Source of the DNA: Procambarus clarkii
Taxonomy: Eukaryota > Arthropoda > Malacostraca > Decapoda > Cambaridae
DNA: 64,000 bases
Assembly (NCBI RefSeq): GCF_040958095.1
Contig: NC_091232.1
Location: forward strand, 24,009,103 to 24,073,102
Direction of reading: 5' to 3'
Below the pieces are notes generated by a model. It had not been told where the DNA came from. It saw nothing but the letters and a program-made list of their open reading frames with translations, and made no database searches. This document shows, one piece after another, positions 1 to 13,802 of the stretch; position 1 is the first letter of the stretch; every line of letters starts with the position of its first letter. The position numbers were made by a program, and so were the translations under genes.

Positions 1-131
<131 letters not shown>

Positions 132-386
132 ACGGCTTACTTACTGCCCTGTGGTGGTGGCTTGGCCTCAAACCAACAAACTCGGCTCCATTGGAGCCAC
201 ACTTTAATTTCTAAAGAGATTGTGAGTGTTAGACACCAATACTATTATAACAAAAACCTCTGTCACTGAAAGCAAATAGCTATAAAATGAGAATATTTAT
301 GAAACTGTCTGTGTGTGTTTCTCTCTCTCAGTCTCTGTCTGTCTGTCTGTCTGTCTGTCTCTGTCTCTGTCTCTGTCTCTGCATGT

Positions 387-448
<62 letters not shown>

Positions 449-1020
449 TTCTCTCTCTTCTCTCTCTCTCTCTCTCTCTCTCAACACACATATAAACACT
501 CGGTATCTTTTTTCTAGAGATTAGAGATTCATTGTTATGTTCCACATTAGGATTACTATGCAGGCCACCCTCTTAAGGTTTGAAAATGTCAAGAAAACGG
601 TTAATTTAAAATGTCATCTCCTAACTTAACAGATTAAGCCAGAGGACAAAAACAGAATAAAACAGGACAGGACAGTATGTCACTTATACAAGCTGCTTTT
701 ATTTCTAGTACAGTATGACAATTTTTTTTTTTTTTTTGGAGGGGGGGGGGGGGGGGGAAGGATCCTTGGCAGTGCATAAGAATGAAAAGCGACGGCGTTT
801 TGTTTGTAAGAGGACAGGTTGTACTACAAATGACTTGATTTATTGATATCACGTGTACAGTGTATGTATGACCTAAATTATTGTATTTATTTATTTATTA
901 TATGTATAGATGAAGGTTAATTCATATGACTGATGCTAGGAATGTCTGAAATCTCCTTAGAAGGATATTTTGGCCCTGAGAAGGGCCGAGTTTGGTGTAT
1001 ACTAGGGTGGTCGTTTTAGC
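132..1020. other. H2B-H3 tail-to-tail spacer, inverted copy
   Basis: Spacer between convergent 3' ends of inverted H2B and H3. It holds the H2B stem-loop (184-198), a CTGT-rich then CT-rich microsatellite (about 330-482), a short T run followed by a G run (about 722-757), AT-rich DNA, and the H3 stem-loop (972-987, minus strand). It is the reverse complement of the spacer at 14995-15909 with microsatellite length changes. I see no gene in it. Confidence 0.85.
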
Positions 1021-1429
<409 letters not shown>

Positions 1430-1802
1430 GGTGAACAACTGTGGTTTGTGATGGCCGGCGCCGAAAAATTTTTGCTTATATACGCCGTCTCGAGGCGCTG
1501 CTCGAGCGCCATTGGCTGCTCGACTCGCCTACGTCACCCGTTGCCCCTCCCCTCCTTCCTCTGGCTGCAGCCAACAGGCAGCTCACCTCAAACACTATTA
1601 TCGCTGATTTGCTCTATTTTTTGGATTTGTGCAAAAGTCATTTCACAGAGACGTGAAACAGACGAGTAGGCAACTGCAGTTTGAAAGCGTTGTGAGAAAG
1701 CCGTGTTTCTGCTCGAGTACAAGCATAAGAAGGACAGCAGGAGTTAGGAGTTGCATGCTACAAGTACGTCCGCTTGACGGGATATAGTCTGGGAAATCGT
1801 GC
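1430..1802. promoter_or_regulatory. Divergent H3/H4 promoter region, inverted copy
   Basis: Reverse complement of the H4-H3 spacer described at 14176-14583. It carries the H3 TATA (minus strand, about 1475), ATTGG/CCAAT, the TGACGT-like site and the H4 TATA-like element TATAG (+ strand, from 1783). Similarity to the other copies stops after 1802, 19 bases past the H4 TATA, where unrelated DNA begins. Confidence 0.8.
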
Positions 1803-1884
1803 CGAAATTAGTGGGTGGCCTTACAGACCCGCCTCCAAGCCTAAAAACCCAACAACTGGCTAGGCTGGAGGCGGGTCTGGCAAG
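1803..1884. other. Unidentified insert start at the H4 leader, with inverted repeat
   Basis: At the expected H4 transcription start the sequence changes to unknown DNA that runs into the gap. It contains an inverted repeat: 1824-1837 pairs with 1866-1879 over 14 bp, plus about five more pairs after one bulged base. It has no match elsewhere in the window. Its position equals that of the LINE insertions near 57056, so it may be the 5' end of another element. That is inference. Confidence 0.5.
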
Positions 1885-2384
1885 NNNNNNNNNNNNNNNN
1901 NNNNNNNNNNNNNNNNNNNNNNNNNNNNNNNNNNNNNNNNNNNNNNNNNNNNNNNNNNNNNNNNNNNNNNNNNNNNNNNNNNNNNNNNNNNNNNNNNNNN
2001 NNNNNNNNNNNNNNNNNNNNNNNNNNNNNNNNNNNNNNNNNNNNNNNNNNNNNNNNNNNNNNNNNNNNNNNNNNNNNNNNNNNNNNNNNNNNNNNNNNNN
2101 NNNNNNNNNNNNNNNNNNNNNNNNNNNNNNNNNNNNNNNNNNNNNNNNNNNNNNNNNNNNNNNNNNNNNNNNNNNNNNNNNNNNNNNNNNNNNNNNNNNN
2201 NNNNNNNNNNNNNNNNNNNNNNNNNNNNNNNNNNNNNNNNNNNNNNNNNNNNNNNNNNNNNNNNNNNNNNNNNNNNNNNNNNNNNNNNNNNNNNNNNNNN
2301 NNNNNNNNNNNNNNNNNNNNNNNNNNNNNNNNNNNNNNNNNNNNNNNNNNNNNNNNNNNNNNNNNNNNNNNNNNNNNNNNNNNN
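1885..2384. other. Scaffold gap, 500 N
   Basis: Exactly 500 N, the same length as the other two gaps, so a placeholder of unknown true size. Unit orientation flips across it. Confidence 0.99.
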
Positions 2385-2520
2385 AGTGACAGAGGTTTTT
2401 GTTATAATAGTATTGGTGTCTAACACTCACAATCTCTTTAGAAATTAAAGTGTGGCTCCAATGGAGCCGAGTTTGTTGGTTTGAGGCCAAGCCACCACCA
2501 CAGGGCAGTAAGTAAGCCGT

Positions 2521-2892
2521 TTACTTGGAGGAGGTGTACTTGGTGACGGCCTTAGTGCCCTCAGAGACGGCGTGCTTGGCCAGTTCTCCGGGCAACAGGA
2601 GCCTTACAGCCGTCTGGATCTCCCGACTGGTAATGGTGGAACGCTTGTTGTAGTGGGCCAGGCGAGAAGCCTCGGCGGCGATGCGCTCGAAGATGTCGTT
2701 CACGAACGAGTTCATGATCGACATGGCTTTGGAAGAGATACCAGTGTCGGGGTGGACCTGCTTCAGCACTTTGTAGATGTAGATGCTGTAGCTCTCCTTC
2801 CTCCTGCGCTTCTTTTTCTTATCGCCCTTGGCAATGGCCTTCTGGGCCTTTCCGGCCTTCTTGGCAGCCTTTCCAGATGCCTTGGGTGGCAT
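2521..2892 (-). CDS. H2B: Histone H2B (unit U0)
   Basis: Complete 123-residue core histone that pairs with H2A in the nucleosome. The Lys/Ala-rich tail starts [15 protein letters not shown]. The histone fold runs from about residue 34 ([18 protein letters not shown]) through [15 protein letters not shown] and the [19 protein letters not shown] helix, and the protein ends KYTSSK. Length and sequence fit animal replication-dependent H2B. No introns; 3' stem-loop at 2454-2468. Its leader is cut at 2941 by LINE element 1, which places about 5.3 kb between this gene and its TATA box (8239-8246). Normal transcription from its own promoter is therefore doubtful. The same protein is encoded by all complete H2B copies here. 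Confidence 0.97.
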   Translation of the reverse strand: MPPKASGKAAKKAGKAQKAIAKGDKKKKRRRKESYSIYIYKVLKQVHPDTGISSKAMSIMNSFVNDIFERIAAEASRLAHYNKRSTITSREIQTAVRLLLPGELAKHAVSEGTKAVTKYTSSK

Positions 2893-3273
2893 GATGATGC
2901 TCGTGCTGGCTGGCGTTGCGATACAATAATGAACTTTTGCGAATAATCAGAAATCAGAATAATACAGGAGAAGATGCCCATGGGGGCGAGCTTGGAAGTG
3001 GGGACAGAAGAAGATAAGGGGGGGTGAGAGGAAGAAGATTTGTAAGAGAAAAAGTGCCAGGGCTAAACCCAGCAGCGTGTCGTTAGGTTGCGGCTTTCGA
3101 GGCAGGGACTCAGTCGGGTGTTTTCAGTGACAACATCGGGACATCACAAACTCACAACATCACAGTGATTGGCTCAAGAGCGTCAGGGCTGAACTTTTTT
3201 ACGGATTGTTTGTGCTGGTTGTTGAGAGCTGAATATGTAATGATAGTGGATGCTGGGTGTTGAGAGCTAAAGT

Positions 3274-3971
3274 TTAACGAAATACAGAGTTAGGAAGAGG
3301 ATCATGGATGGTAGAGAAGAGGTCATGATTGTTTCGTGGTAGTCTGAGAGTGTGTAGGAGAAAATCAATGTGTTGTTCATGATGAGTGAGTAGTCTATCG
3401 ATTTGTTTGTCTGATAGAGTTTTCCAGTAGGTATTTAGGGCAGGAATGTTAGTACTTTCATGGAGACTTTGATTGGTATTTAACTCTTGCCATCGGGTGT
3501 TGAGTACCCATCTTAGTGCTCTGTTCTGTATTCTTTGAAGTTTTATTTTGTTAGTGCGTGCAGATAGAGAAAGAGCTAGTGGAGCGTATGTTAGGAGAGG
3601 TCTAATAAGTGCTTTGTAAAGGTGCATTTTTGTGTCAGGTTTTGCAAATCTAAGTCTGTATAGTTTCTTCATGGCTTGAAGAGCTATTGCATGTTTCTGT
3701 GTTATGTGTGTGTGAAAGAGTAGTTGTCGATCAAATGTGAGTCCCAGGACTGTGGAGGAGGGAGATACAGAGATGTAAGTAGGATTTTGAGTGTATGAAT
3801 AGAGTTTGAGAGGAATTGGGCGAATAGTTCTTTTACAGAAAAAGTAGGTGATTTTAGATTTGCTGGAGTTGGTTTTTATACGCCATTTGTACTCCCACTC
3901 AGTGACAACATCAAGTTCTGTTTGTGCTCTGTTTGTTAGTGTATCAATGGTGTTGCTGGTGACAAGGTGAG
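3274..3971 (-). pseudogene. LINE element 1 ORF2, C-terminal fragment
   Basis: About 230 residues from LVTSNTIDTLTNRAQTELD to a stop at 3274. They match the RT thumb and C-terminal region of element 6 (59327-60024) almost residue for residue, including RIQNRALRWVLNTRWQEL, which is typical of Jockey-group ORF2 C-termini. The YADD catalytic box lies just upstream in element 6 and is absent here. No RNase H domain is visible after the RT region. Confidence 0.9.
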
Positions 3972-4779
3972 GCATCTGACATCACAACCACCACAGTGAT
4001 CCAACAGCATCGATTTAACAACAGCCAGAGATGCAGAGCGCTAGTAGCACCTGTTGCTAACTTGCAAGGTCAGGGCCGCTTGGTCGGCCCAGACGAGCAT
4101 ACTCTCGTGGTAACCCTACCTGGGGCCACATCCTTATCACAGCCATCTTCCATCCAAGGCAACACCCAGGCAAACTGGCACACACCTCTTTTTCAGGCAA
4201 CGACGGCTCTTCCTCTCGGCGTGTTCACGGTTTATGTTACAGCTCTATCAGTGATATAACGTGCAAAGATACATTACCCTAGTGGGCCAACCCGTACTGC
4301 CACCCTGAATAAAACCAGGGACAGCTGGATGGCCTAACTTACGTAATGTGTATTGCCGTGCATAGCACTCTTTCTCTCCTCTGCTAAACATTTCTTCCTC
4401 TTCAGGCCGGGACCTACCCCCTGTGCGGTGAAAGTGCAGTGGGGTATTCGTCCTTTCCTCCCAGGTGGGGTCACAGCACGTGCTTGCGCCCTGTGTCTCC
4501 CTGCCTGGCTTGTTTGCTATGCCGATCCACTGCTAGAACCTCGTGATAGTGCGAGTCAACTAGCAGTGGGGGTTGCCCTTGAGTAACACCTTCAGGACTC
4601 ACGAATACTTTGTATTTGTGCCGAACCGGGTTCAATTAGCCTGCTAGGAACCCGGAATTACGCCTCTGACAACCGAGCTCCAACCCACAGCTCACGAGCA
4701 CACTGACCCCCCCCACTGAGCTAATGGAATCGCAGTGATTGGCACAAGACACGGGACTGTCAGTAGACAGTGAGTCACA
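3972..4779 (+). other. LINE element 1 5' UTR (inverted segment)
   Basis: About 800 bases without a convincing ORF, leading to ORF1. Only the last 90 or so bases match the element 7 5' UTR closely. Upstream parts are only distantly similar (for example the CGTGAT..GTGCGAG stretch near 4540 versus 60875), although the coding regions are nearly identical. It may carry an internal promoter, but nothing diagnostic is visible. Confidence 0.7.
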
Positions 4780-6368
4780 ATGGCTCACTGTCTACGGATG
4801 ACCTACACTGGGAATACACCCATAGACACAGTTGACTGCATCACTACCTTTTACAATGCCACTGGCACACCAGCCACTAACCATATAAAACATGCCAACA
4901 CAAACACCATCAAATTTCTCATTGCCTCTGAAGACGACCTTTTTGCCTGTTTCAAGGAACCTACTTTCAGAAAACTCACACAAGCTTCACTTACTCCTGT
5001 TCTCACTATTGAACAAAAAACTAAATGCTCTGTACTTGTAAGAAATGTCGACAGCTCTGTCCTTTCAGCACCTACTACTATCAATCTCTCTCAAGACATC
5101 TCTCACAGGAATGCTATTACTGTAATGGAGATATACCCAGTGCCCAATACAAAACACCTCAAGATCCAATGTTCCTCCCCTACAGAAGCTCAAAAACTCT
5201 TGCACCATGGAATTAAAATCCTCCACACCAGCACTCCTCCCTATCTCATTAGTCCAGTTGACTATCTTCCTTTGCTGCAATGCTTTAAATGCTACAAATA
5301 CAGTCATGAAACCCGGAAATGTAAAAGCCCACAAATTTGTTCAAAATGTTCTGTAGAAGGCCATTTTTACACTCAGTGCTCTGCCAACACTTTAAAATGC
5401 ATCAATTGCCAAGGAGGTCATTCAGCAGTTGACAAATCTTGCCCTTTGAGAAAGCAAACCCTAAAATCTCTTCGCAATAACCAACCTCGCACTCAAGCAC
5501 ACCCTCATTCCTCTTCTTCAACCTCCCATAACCTATCTCATCACCAAACAGCATCAGCCACATCAATGTCCTATGCCAGTGTCCTTAATGCTTCACCTCA
5601 CCAGCAACATCATCATAATACTGCACAACAAACTCAGTCCTCTCCACCTCTCTTCCCTCACCCACCACCTCCACCTTATTCTCCTCTTCAGAACCTTGCA
5701 TATGAACGAGTCACTGCCTGTGTACAAGCTGCTTACTTGAAGGCCAAGGACGATGGCCGTGACTTTGCTGACTATCTTCCAATCTTTCTCACTCATAACG
5801 GCCTTCCTAGTATCTCTGTTCCTCCTACTCAACTATTGCGCTCTGCTCCATTCTCGCCTACAGTCCTCACTCCACAAAACACCATGACTTCAGCTGAAGA
5901 AAATACTACAGTTCCCCCACAATCTCCTACCAACCCACTCCTGACTGCTACAGAAAACGGTGCCACTGACCAAACAGCACATCCTGGACTATCCCAAACT
6001 GAAGCATCCATGTCAAAGGCACTTTCAACCTCTTCTCCCAACATTGTCCTCTCCACTTCCAATCTGACTACTAACACTACAACCTCTGATACCTCTCACC
6101 CGGTCCCTGTCAACAAGCCTTCTGTCTCCCTCCATCCCCCAACAACTTCAGTCATTTCTTCTGTAACTCATCTTGTCTCGTCCCGAGCCCGTTCAGCAAC
6201 CCGTTGTCTTACTCCCACCTCCCGCTGTAAATATCCTACAATTCCTACCACTATCCTCCAAGATGCACCCTCCTCAATAACTGCCCAACTCATTGAATCA
6301 CGCAACCCTCATGCTCTTGTACATGCACAAAACCCCACCAGCACCCCATCAAAACCTAAAAATTCATA

Positions 6369-6369
<1 letters not shown>
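4780..6369 (+). CDS. LINE element 1 ORF1 (Gag-like nucleic-acid-binding protein)
   Basis: An intact 529-residue ORF1 starting MAHCLRMTYTGNTP. Three CCHC zinc knuckles lie in a row around residues 168-227: CFKCYKYSHETRKC, CSKCSVEGHFYTQC and CINCQGGHSAVDKSC. They are followed by a Ser/Thr/Pro/Gln-rich tail with a PPPPP run. This is the usual ORF1 plan of Jockey/I-group LINEs, whose product binds element RNA. The copy in element 7 is near identical but frameshifted. Because the segment is inverted, it reads away from the 3' part of the element. Confidence 0.93.
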
Positions 6370-8768
<2,399 letters not shown>

Positions 8769-9114
8769 GCACTTCTGCCACCCACCACGACAAATACCAT
8801 AACCAGGCTCCATCCGGAGCCACACACACTTTAATAGAGAGATTCAAGTAGACAATCAACTTTCAAACATTAATAATAACATTTATATTGATTTCATTTG
8901 GAATGTGTACATAACAAACAAACAAAACAAAATTATAGGGGATATTCAGCATCACTTGGAATATTAACCAATCATATAAATCCAATATATATTTTATATT
9001 TTACTTTAAGCGAGGAATTCATATTATATTAATTTTTAATCATACAAATGAACAAAAGCAATTCTTCACTAGACGTAATGAATGAATAAATGATCAAGGT
9101 TTTAATGTGTTTCA

Positions 9115-9207
<93 letters not shown>

Positions 9208-9271
9208 ATATAATATAATATATTATAATACTTGTGAACCAGAATATGTTTGAGCAGCAGCGATCGTGCCT

Positions 9272-9345
9272 GCCATTGGCCGAAGTGCAACAATTCAAAT
9301 AATTTAAAGGGCCTGCTCGGGTATATAAGAGAGGCTGGGAGACTG
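9272..9345 (+). promoter_or_regulatory. Conserved orphan TATA/CCAAT promoter-like segment
   Basis: CCATTGGC (9272) is followed 50 bases later by GGGTATATAAGAGAGGCTGG, a TATA box (9322-9328) as good as that of the histone genes. It recurs unchanged in U1 (17432), U2 (25605), U3 (30165), U4 (38407) and U5 (49643). Downstream lies only a G/T-rich stretch and the GGCA/GCCA minisatellite. It could be the promoter of a lost gene or of a non-coding RNA; the sequence alone cannot decide. Confidence 0.55.
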
Positions 9346-9416
9346 GGGCCGGTGGTGGGTGATGGGTGATGAGTGATGGTGTGGTGTGGTATGGTGTTGT
9401 TAAGAGTTGATTTACG

Positions 9417-9755
<339 letters not shown>

Positions 9756-10077
9756 CTCCCACTTTGTATTTATATGCATTCAATTTATATTCAAACATTA
9801 TATATGTTAAGGGCCTAGTTTTAGTGTTTATTTTAAAAATGACAAACATCGAGTCGTTTTACCAGTCCTTTAGCGTTAACGGTGATGCATTTTAAAACTG
9901 AACAGAAATCACCTTTTCTGGATATATCAAATATCGAATCCGCTTAATGTGCCTACAATTCAATCATTCAAAAAATACATAATTTACATCATGCCTTTTC
10001 ATAGAACAGACAATAAGATTTGAGACAATAAGAACTTTACTTTTATAACTAAAGTTGCACAATTATACCAACTCTAT

Positions 10078-10480
10078 GGTGGCTGGGTGGTAAGGTGTGT
10101 GGCTGGTATTTTGGAAGTCGCGAGTTCAAACGACCCAATGGGAATAATACTTTTTTTTTTTTGCCATACAATCTTCCTAATACTATTATGTAGGTTTGTG
10201 TGTGTGTTTTTTTATTCATTCTTTGGTTTTATAGATGACATACATATTGACTCCTTTTACCGGTCCTTAATTAGGCTCTGGGGAAGCAATGGTGGTGGTG
10301 GTGGTGGTGGTGCATTTAAAACTAAACCAAAAATCACCAGTTCTGGACGCGTCAAATATCATATCCGCTTAATGTGTCTACAACCTAATTACTTAAAACT
10401 ACACTATTTAATTCATTCATATCATGTGCATATTGGTCATTATGCTCATACAACCGACATCAAAATTTATTTTCATTATT
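10078..10480 (+). mobile_element. tRNA-derived SINE fossil (copy b)
   Basis: The tRNA-like head has an A-box-like TGGCTGGGTGGTAAGG and a B-box-like GCGAGTTCAAACGACC about 45 bases later. A body follows (10236-10395) beginning ATGACATACATATTGA and TTTTACCGGTCCTTAATTAG. The body matches copies a and c in the same spacer. Cloverleaf pairing is poor, so this is not a working tRNA gene. Equivalent copies sit in U1, U3, U4 and U5. Confidence 0.65.
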
Positions 10481-10987
10481 AGAATCATACATTTCATCAA
10501 GTAATACAGATACAAAGAGATTTTCTTTCTGAGAAGACCGTTAGTATTGGCTTGCAGGCAGGCAGGCAGGCAGGCATTTGAGGGTTATTATTTCGCCTGT
10601 TGATTGGGGGGAGGGTTGATGTGTTAGGGGGTTTTCGGTTAGATGTGGTGGTGGTGATTGGTGGTGATTGGTGGTGATTGGTGGTGATTGGTGGTGATTG
10701 GTGGTGGTGGTGGTGGTGGTAGTAGGTGGGAGTTGGGGGGGGGGGGGGGGGGAGGGAAGGGGAGGGGAATGATGGTCTGTGGATTCGTTCTCCGTACCCT
10801 TTACATATAAGCAAAAATATGCCTTCTTGTGGGTATAGAAACATTAACACAAATTATATCAGTAACTGATATTGTAGCCTTTTAAACAGAAAAGATTTGT
10901 ACATACAAATACTTTTTAATTATCATTTATTTGTGGAAATGGCATTTACGTCATTAAATTGATACCTCAGCATCAAGCTTGTGTCCT

Positions 10988-11217
10988 GCAGCAGTGGTCC
11001 AGTGGTAAAGTGTATATAAGTGATGCGTATTCTTGGAGTTGCGAGTTCAAACCCGGATTAAGCTATATATATATACAACATGTTTTGTTTTGGTTGTTTG
11101 TTTTTGTATAAAGCCTCACACAATATCTATATTAAGCGAGTTTGTTTTAAACATGACATACATATTAATTCATTTTACCAGGCCTTATTCCACACAACTC
11201 CGTGAATTTCCCGTGGA
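10988..11217 (+). mobile_element. tRNA-derived SINE fossil (copy c, truncated)
   Basis: Head with A-box-like GTGGTCCAGTGGTAAAGTG and B box GCGAGTTCAAACCCGG, then a T-rich link and the body start ATGACATACATATTAAT with TTTTACCAGGCCTTATT. It stops short of the 5S gene. In U3-U5 a long (TA)n has expanded just after the head (31883-31966 in U3). Confidence 0.65.
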
Positions 11218-11275
11218 GCCAGCCATTCAAACAAAAACAAACGAAACAAAACAAAACAAAACAAAAAACATTATT

Positions 11276-11393
11276 GCCAACAGCATTTGGTGTTCCCAGG
11301 CGGTCACCCATCCAAGTACTAACCAAACCCAACGTTGCTTAACTTCGCTGATCGGACGAGAAGCGGTGTTCTCAACGTGGTATGGCCGTTGGC
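11276..11393 (-). rRNA. 5S rRNA: 5S ribosomal RNA (U0)
   Basis: 118 nt on the minus strand, starting GCCAACGGCCATACCACG and ending with GCTGTTGGC, so the two ends pair as helix I. The internal Pol III control region is clear: GTTAAGCAACGTTGGG followed by TTAGTACTTGGATGGGTGAC. A T6 run on the transcribed strand lies about 8 nt past the 3' end and would terminate Pol III. 5S genes inside histone repeats are known from some crustaceans. The five copies in this window look identical. Confidence 0.97.
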
Positions 11394-11932
11394 ATGAGAC
11401 TGCCTACACATTGTGGCTAATAACCAACTCTTTTAAGTCATCGCGGCAGGATACGGACCTGCTTGTGGTGTCTTAATGGTAATTGTATCCTAACATATTT
11501 TTGTCTCCTTGGCATGGATATTTAACATCGTTTATTCAGTCTTGGGTTTATGTTCTTTCGCCATTTACAGACATTTTACATCTACCTACTTCCTCAGCCT
11601 GCCCTGCCAATTTCTAATGAATTTGTGGATTTTCTTTTGTAATACAAACATGTGTGTGCTCATCTGCTCTTCAGTTTTTATGATATTTGTCTCATCTGTC
11701 CTGCTTTATGATACTTTTACAAAGAACATGAACAAATGCTTCTATTTTAGAGAAGATATGGGATCCAGGTTTCGGAGCCGTAAAACCAACCGTCGTGATT
11801 GGTGGACGAGTTGCCAGGTTGCAGCTTCTGTACCGTGCCGGCACATAAATAGGTTCGGCTCAAGCGGCGGCAGCATCATTCCCCCGTGACTGTCTGAGCG
11901 TCTCTCATCACCTTGGTTATCTCATCATCATC
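11394..11932. promoter_or_regulatory. 5S-H1 spacer with H1 promoter (U0)
   Basis: About 540 bp between divergent 5S and H1. Near H1: GTGATTGGTGG (inverted CCAAT, about 11796), a TATA-like CATAAATAGG (11844-11853), and a leader of TCATCATCATC before the ATG. The rest is unique AT-rich DNA. An open frame at 11509-11889 ends in the H1 promoter and resembles no protein I know, so it is not called. Confidence 0.75.
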
Positions 11933-12490
11933 ATGGTAGAAGCAAAGCCTACCAAGAAGGCTGCGGCTGCTGCTGCTGTGGTGGCCACCACCAGGAAACC
12001 TCGCGTCCAGGTTGCTCACCCGAAAACTAGTCAAATGGTTCTAGCCGCGGTCGCAGCACTCAAAGACCGTAAGGGCTCGTCTCTACAAGCAATCAAGAAG
12101 TACGTTGTTGCCAACAACAAAGTCGAGGCTGCCAAGATCGCCATTTACATCCGAAGATTTCTCAAGAAAGCAGTGGCTGACGGCATTCTTGTTCAGACCA
12201 AGGGAAGTGGAGCTAGTGGATCATTCAAGCTGGCCGTAGCAGAGAAGAGGGCCGTTCTAACTCCCAAGAAAGCCACCACAACCAAGAAACCATCTACAGC
12301 AGCAAAGAAGGCCGTGGTAACTCCCAAGAAAGCCGCCACAAGCAACAAACCACCTACAGCCTTGAAAAAGAAGCAGCAGCAGCAGCAGCTTGTTGTTGGG
12401 AACAAAAAGCCCAAAATAAAGAGAGCTTCAAAATCTCCCAAACCACCCAAGGCAAAGAAAGCTGTCAAGAAAACAACAAAGGCAAAATAA
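11933..12490 (+). CDS. H1: Histone H1 linker histone (U0)
   Basis: 185 residues. A short Ala/Lys N-tail (MVEAKPTKKAAAAAAVV) precedes a winged-helix GH1 domain, about residues 28-103 (HPKTSQMVLAAVAALKDRKG to GSGASGSFKLAV). A Lys/Pro/Ala-rich C-tail with TPKKA repeats, a Gln5 run and the end KKAVKKTTKAK follows. It binds linker DNA at the nucleosome dyad. The 3' stem-loop CCCCTCAGTGGAGGGG (12544-12559) is preceded by AATAAA (about 12526), and another AATAAA-type signal lies near 12598. H1 mRNA could therefore be made in stem-loop or polyadenylated form. Confidence 0.96.
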   Translation: MVEAKPTKKAAAAAAVVATTRKPRVQVAHPKTSQMVLAAVAALKDRKGSSLQAIKKYVVANNKVEAAKIAIYIRRFLKKAVADGILVQTKGSGASGSFKLAVAEKRAVLTPKKATTTKKPSTAAKKAVVTPKKAATSNKPPTALKKKQQQQQLVVGNKKPKIKRASKSPKPPKAKKAVKKTTKAK

Positions 12491-12631
12491 ACGACGACAT
12501 GCAAGCAGCATGAATACACATGACAATAAACATCCAGGCCTCCCCCCTCAGTGGAGGGGCCTCATATGATTCCAAAAAGAGTTTAGTTTTGTAGACAAAT
12601 AAATCATTACTTTTGGGGTAGATTTACTCTG

Positions 12632-12706
<75 letters not shown>

Positions 12707-12884
12707 CACATGGGTGAGGTGATATGGTACCAAAGTTTTGGGTAAGGTGATTGACATTTACACAAGATAAAACACGAACCAATGGGAATAAAAACATAAG
12801 AATGGAAGTAACTGCAGAAGGCCTATTGGCCCATAACACAAGCACTTCCTCTTGATGCTTCTATATTGGTTCGGAGTCTTGAAG

Positions 12885-12972
<88 letters not shown>

Positions 12973-13087
12973 AAACTAAATAGTCTTGTTAGACAAATTG
13001 CCCCTATTAGAGGCAAGTTGACTAACAAGCCGAATGACTGCAATTGTTTTGAATTTGAGTTAAATCTAACATAGAAATGTAATCAAA

Positions 13088-13210
13088 CCTAACCTAACCT
13101 ATGCTAACCCAAGCTAAGCTAACCTAACCTAACCTAAGCTAACCCAAGCTAAGCTAACCTAACCTAACCTAACCTAACCTAAGCTAAGCTAACCTAACCT
13201 AACCTAACCC
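13088..13210. repeat. Interstitial CCTAA (arthropod telomere-type) tract
   Basis: Tandem AACCTAACCTAACC with interspersed AAGCTAAG and AACCCAAGC variants. CCTAA/TTAGG is the usual arthropod telomere repeat. Present in each unit at the same place: 21259-21390, 34121-34264, 42363-42506 and 53553-53697. Copy number varies, and the variant pattern is shared within the two unit subtypes. Confidence 0.8.
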
Positions 13211-13555
13211 AGCAATTCATGATCTTAATATAATACTGTTAATTGGATAAACCAATTTGGAAAGAAATGTTCGAAAATAACAAAATTAACTGTGCTTGTT
13301 AGGAAAATTGGGCCTTGCATACTTGTCCCAATAGTGTGGTTCTCGCTTTTAGGTACGACATAAACGTATACCTAAGTTGAGAGAGAAAAAGATTCGCACT
13401 CAAACATGCATATCGATTGCCAGTCCTGAATTCTGGGTAGATATTCGTGTCCTCCCTTTTCATTTACCATCATTTGGATACTATCAAAACAGCTCTGAGA
13501 AGGATAAAATGAATAAAACGGGTAGCTCACTCATGTAAAAAGGAAGAGTTGGGAA

Positions 13556-13594
<39 letters not shown>

Positions 13595-13802
13595 CCCTCA
13601 CCCCCCCCCCCCCCCCACCAATGATCCTGCTCTGCTAGTATATAACGTAACAAACCTTCCCCCCCCCCCCCCCTCCCTCCCCAATCAGAGTCCCTTTAAG
13701 CATGCGAGGATAAAAAATAGATTTCATAAGACCCAATGTGCTAGCTGATATCAAAACAATTTATGTTATCGTCTATTAAGCCCTTCAGTAAAAAAAGTAT
13801 AG

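Noticed and set aside
297-545. Arg/Glu or Ser/Leu repeat ORFs over (GA)n/(CT)n tracts, and Tyr/Ile ORFs over (TA)n tracts throughout
   Set aside because: Dinucleotide microsatellites; no start context, no conserved ends, and lengths differ between otherwise identical units.
10988-11058. Possible tRNA gene (A and B boxes)
   Set aside because: The arms do not fold into a convincing cloverleaf, there is no Pol III terminator right after it, and a shared SINE body follows.
11509-11889. 126-codon ORF between 5S and H1, hydrophobic at the start
   Set aside because: It ends within the H1 promoter, resembles no known protein to me, and its conservation matches the whole spacer.
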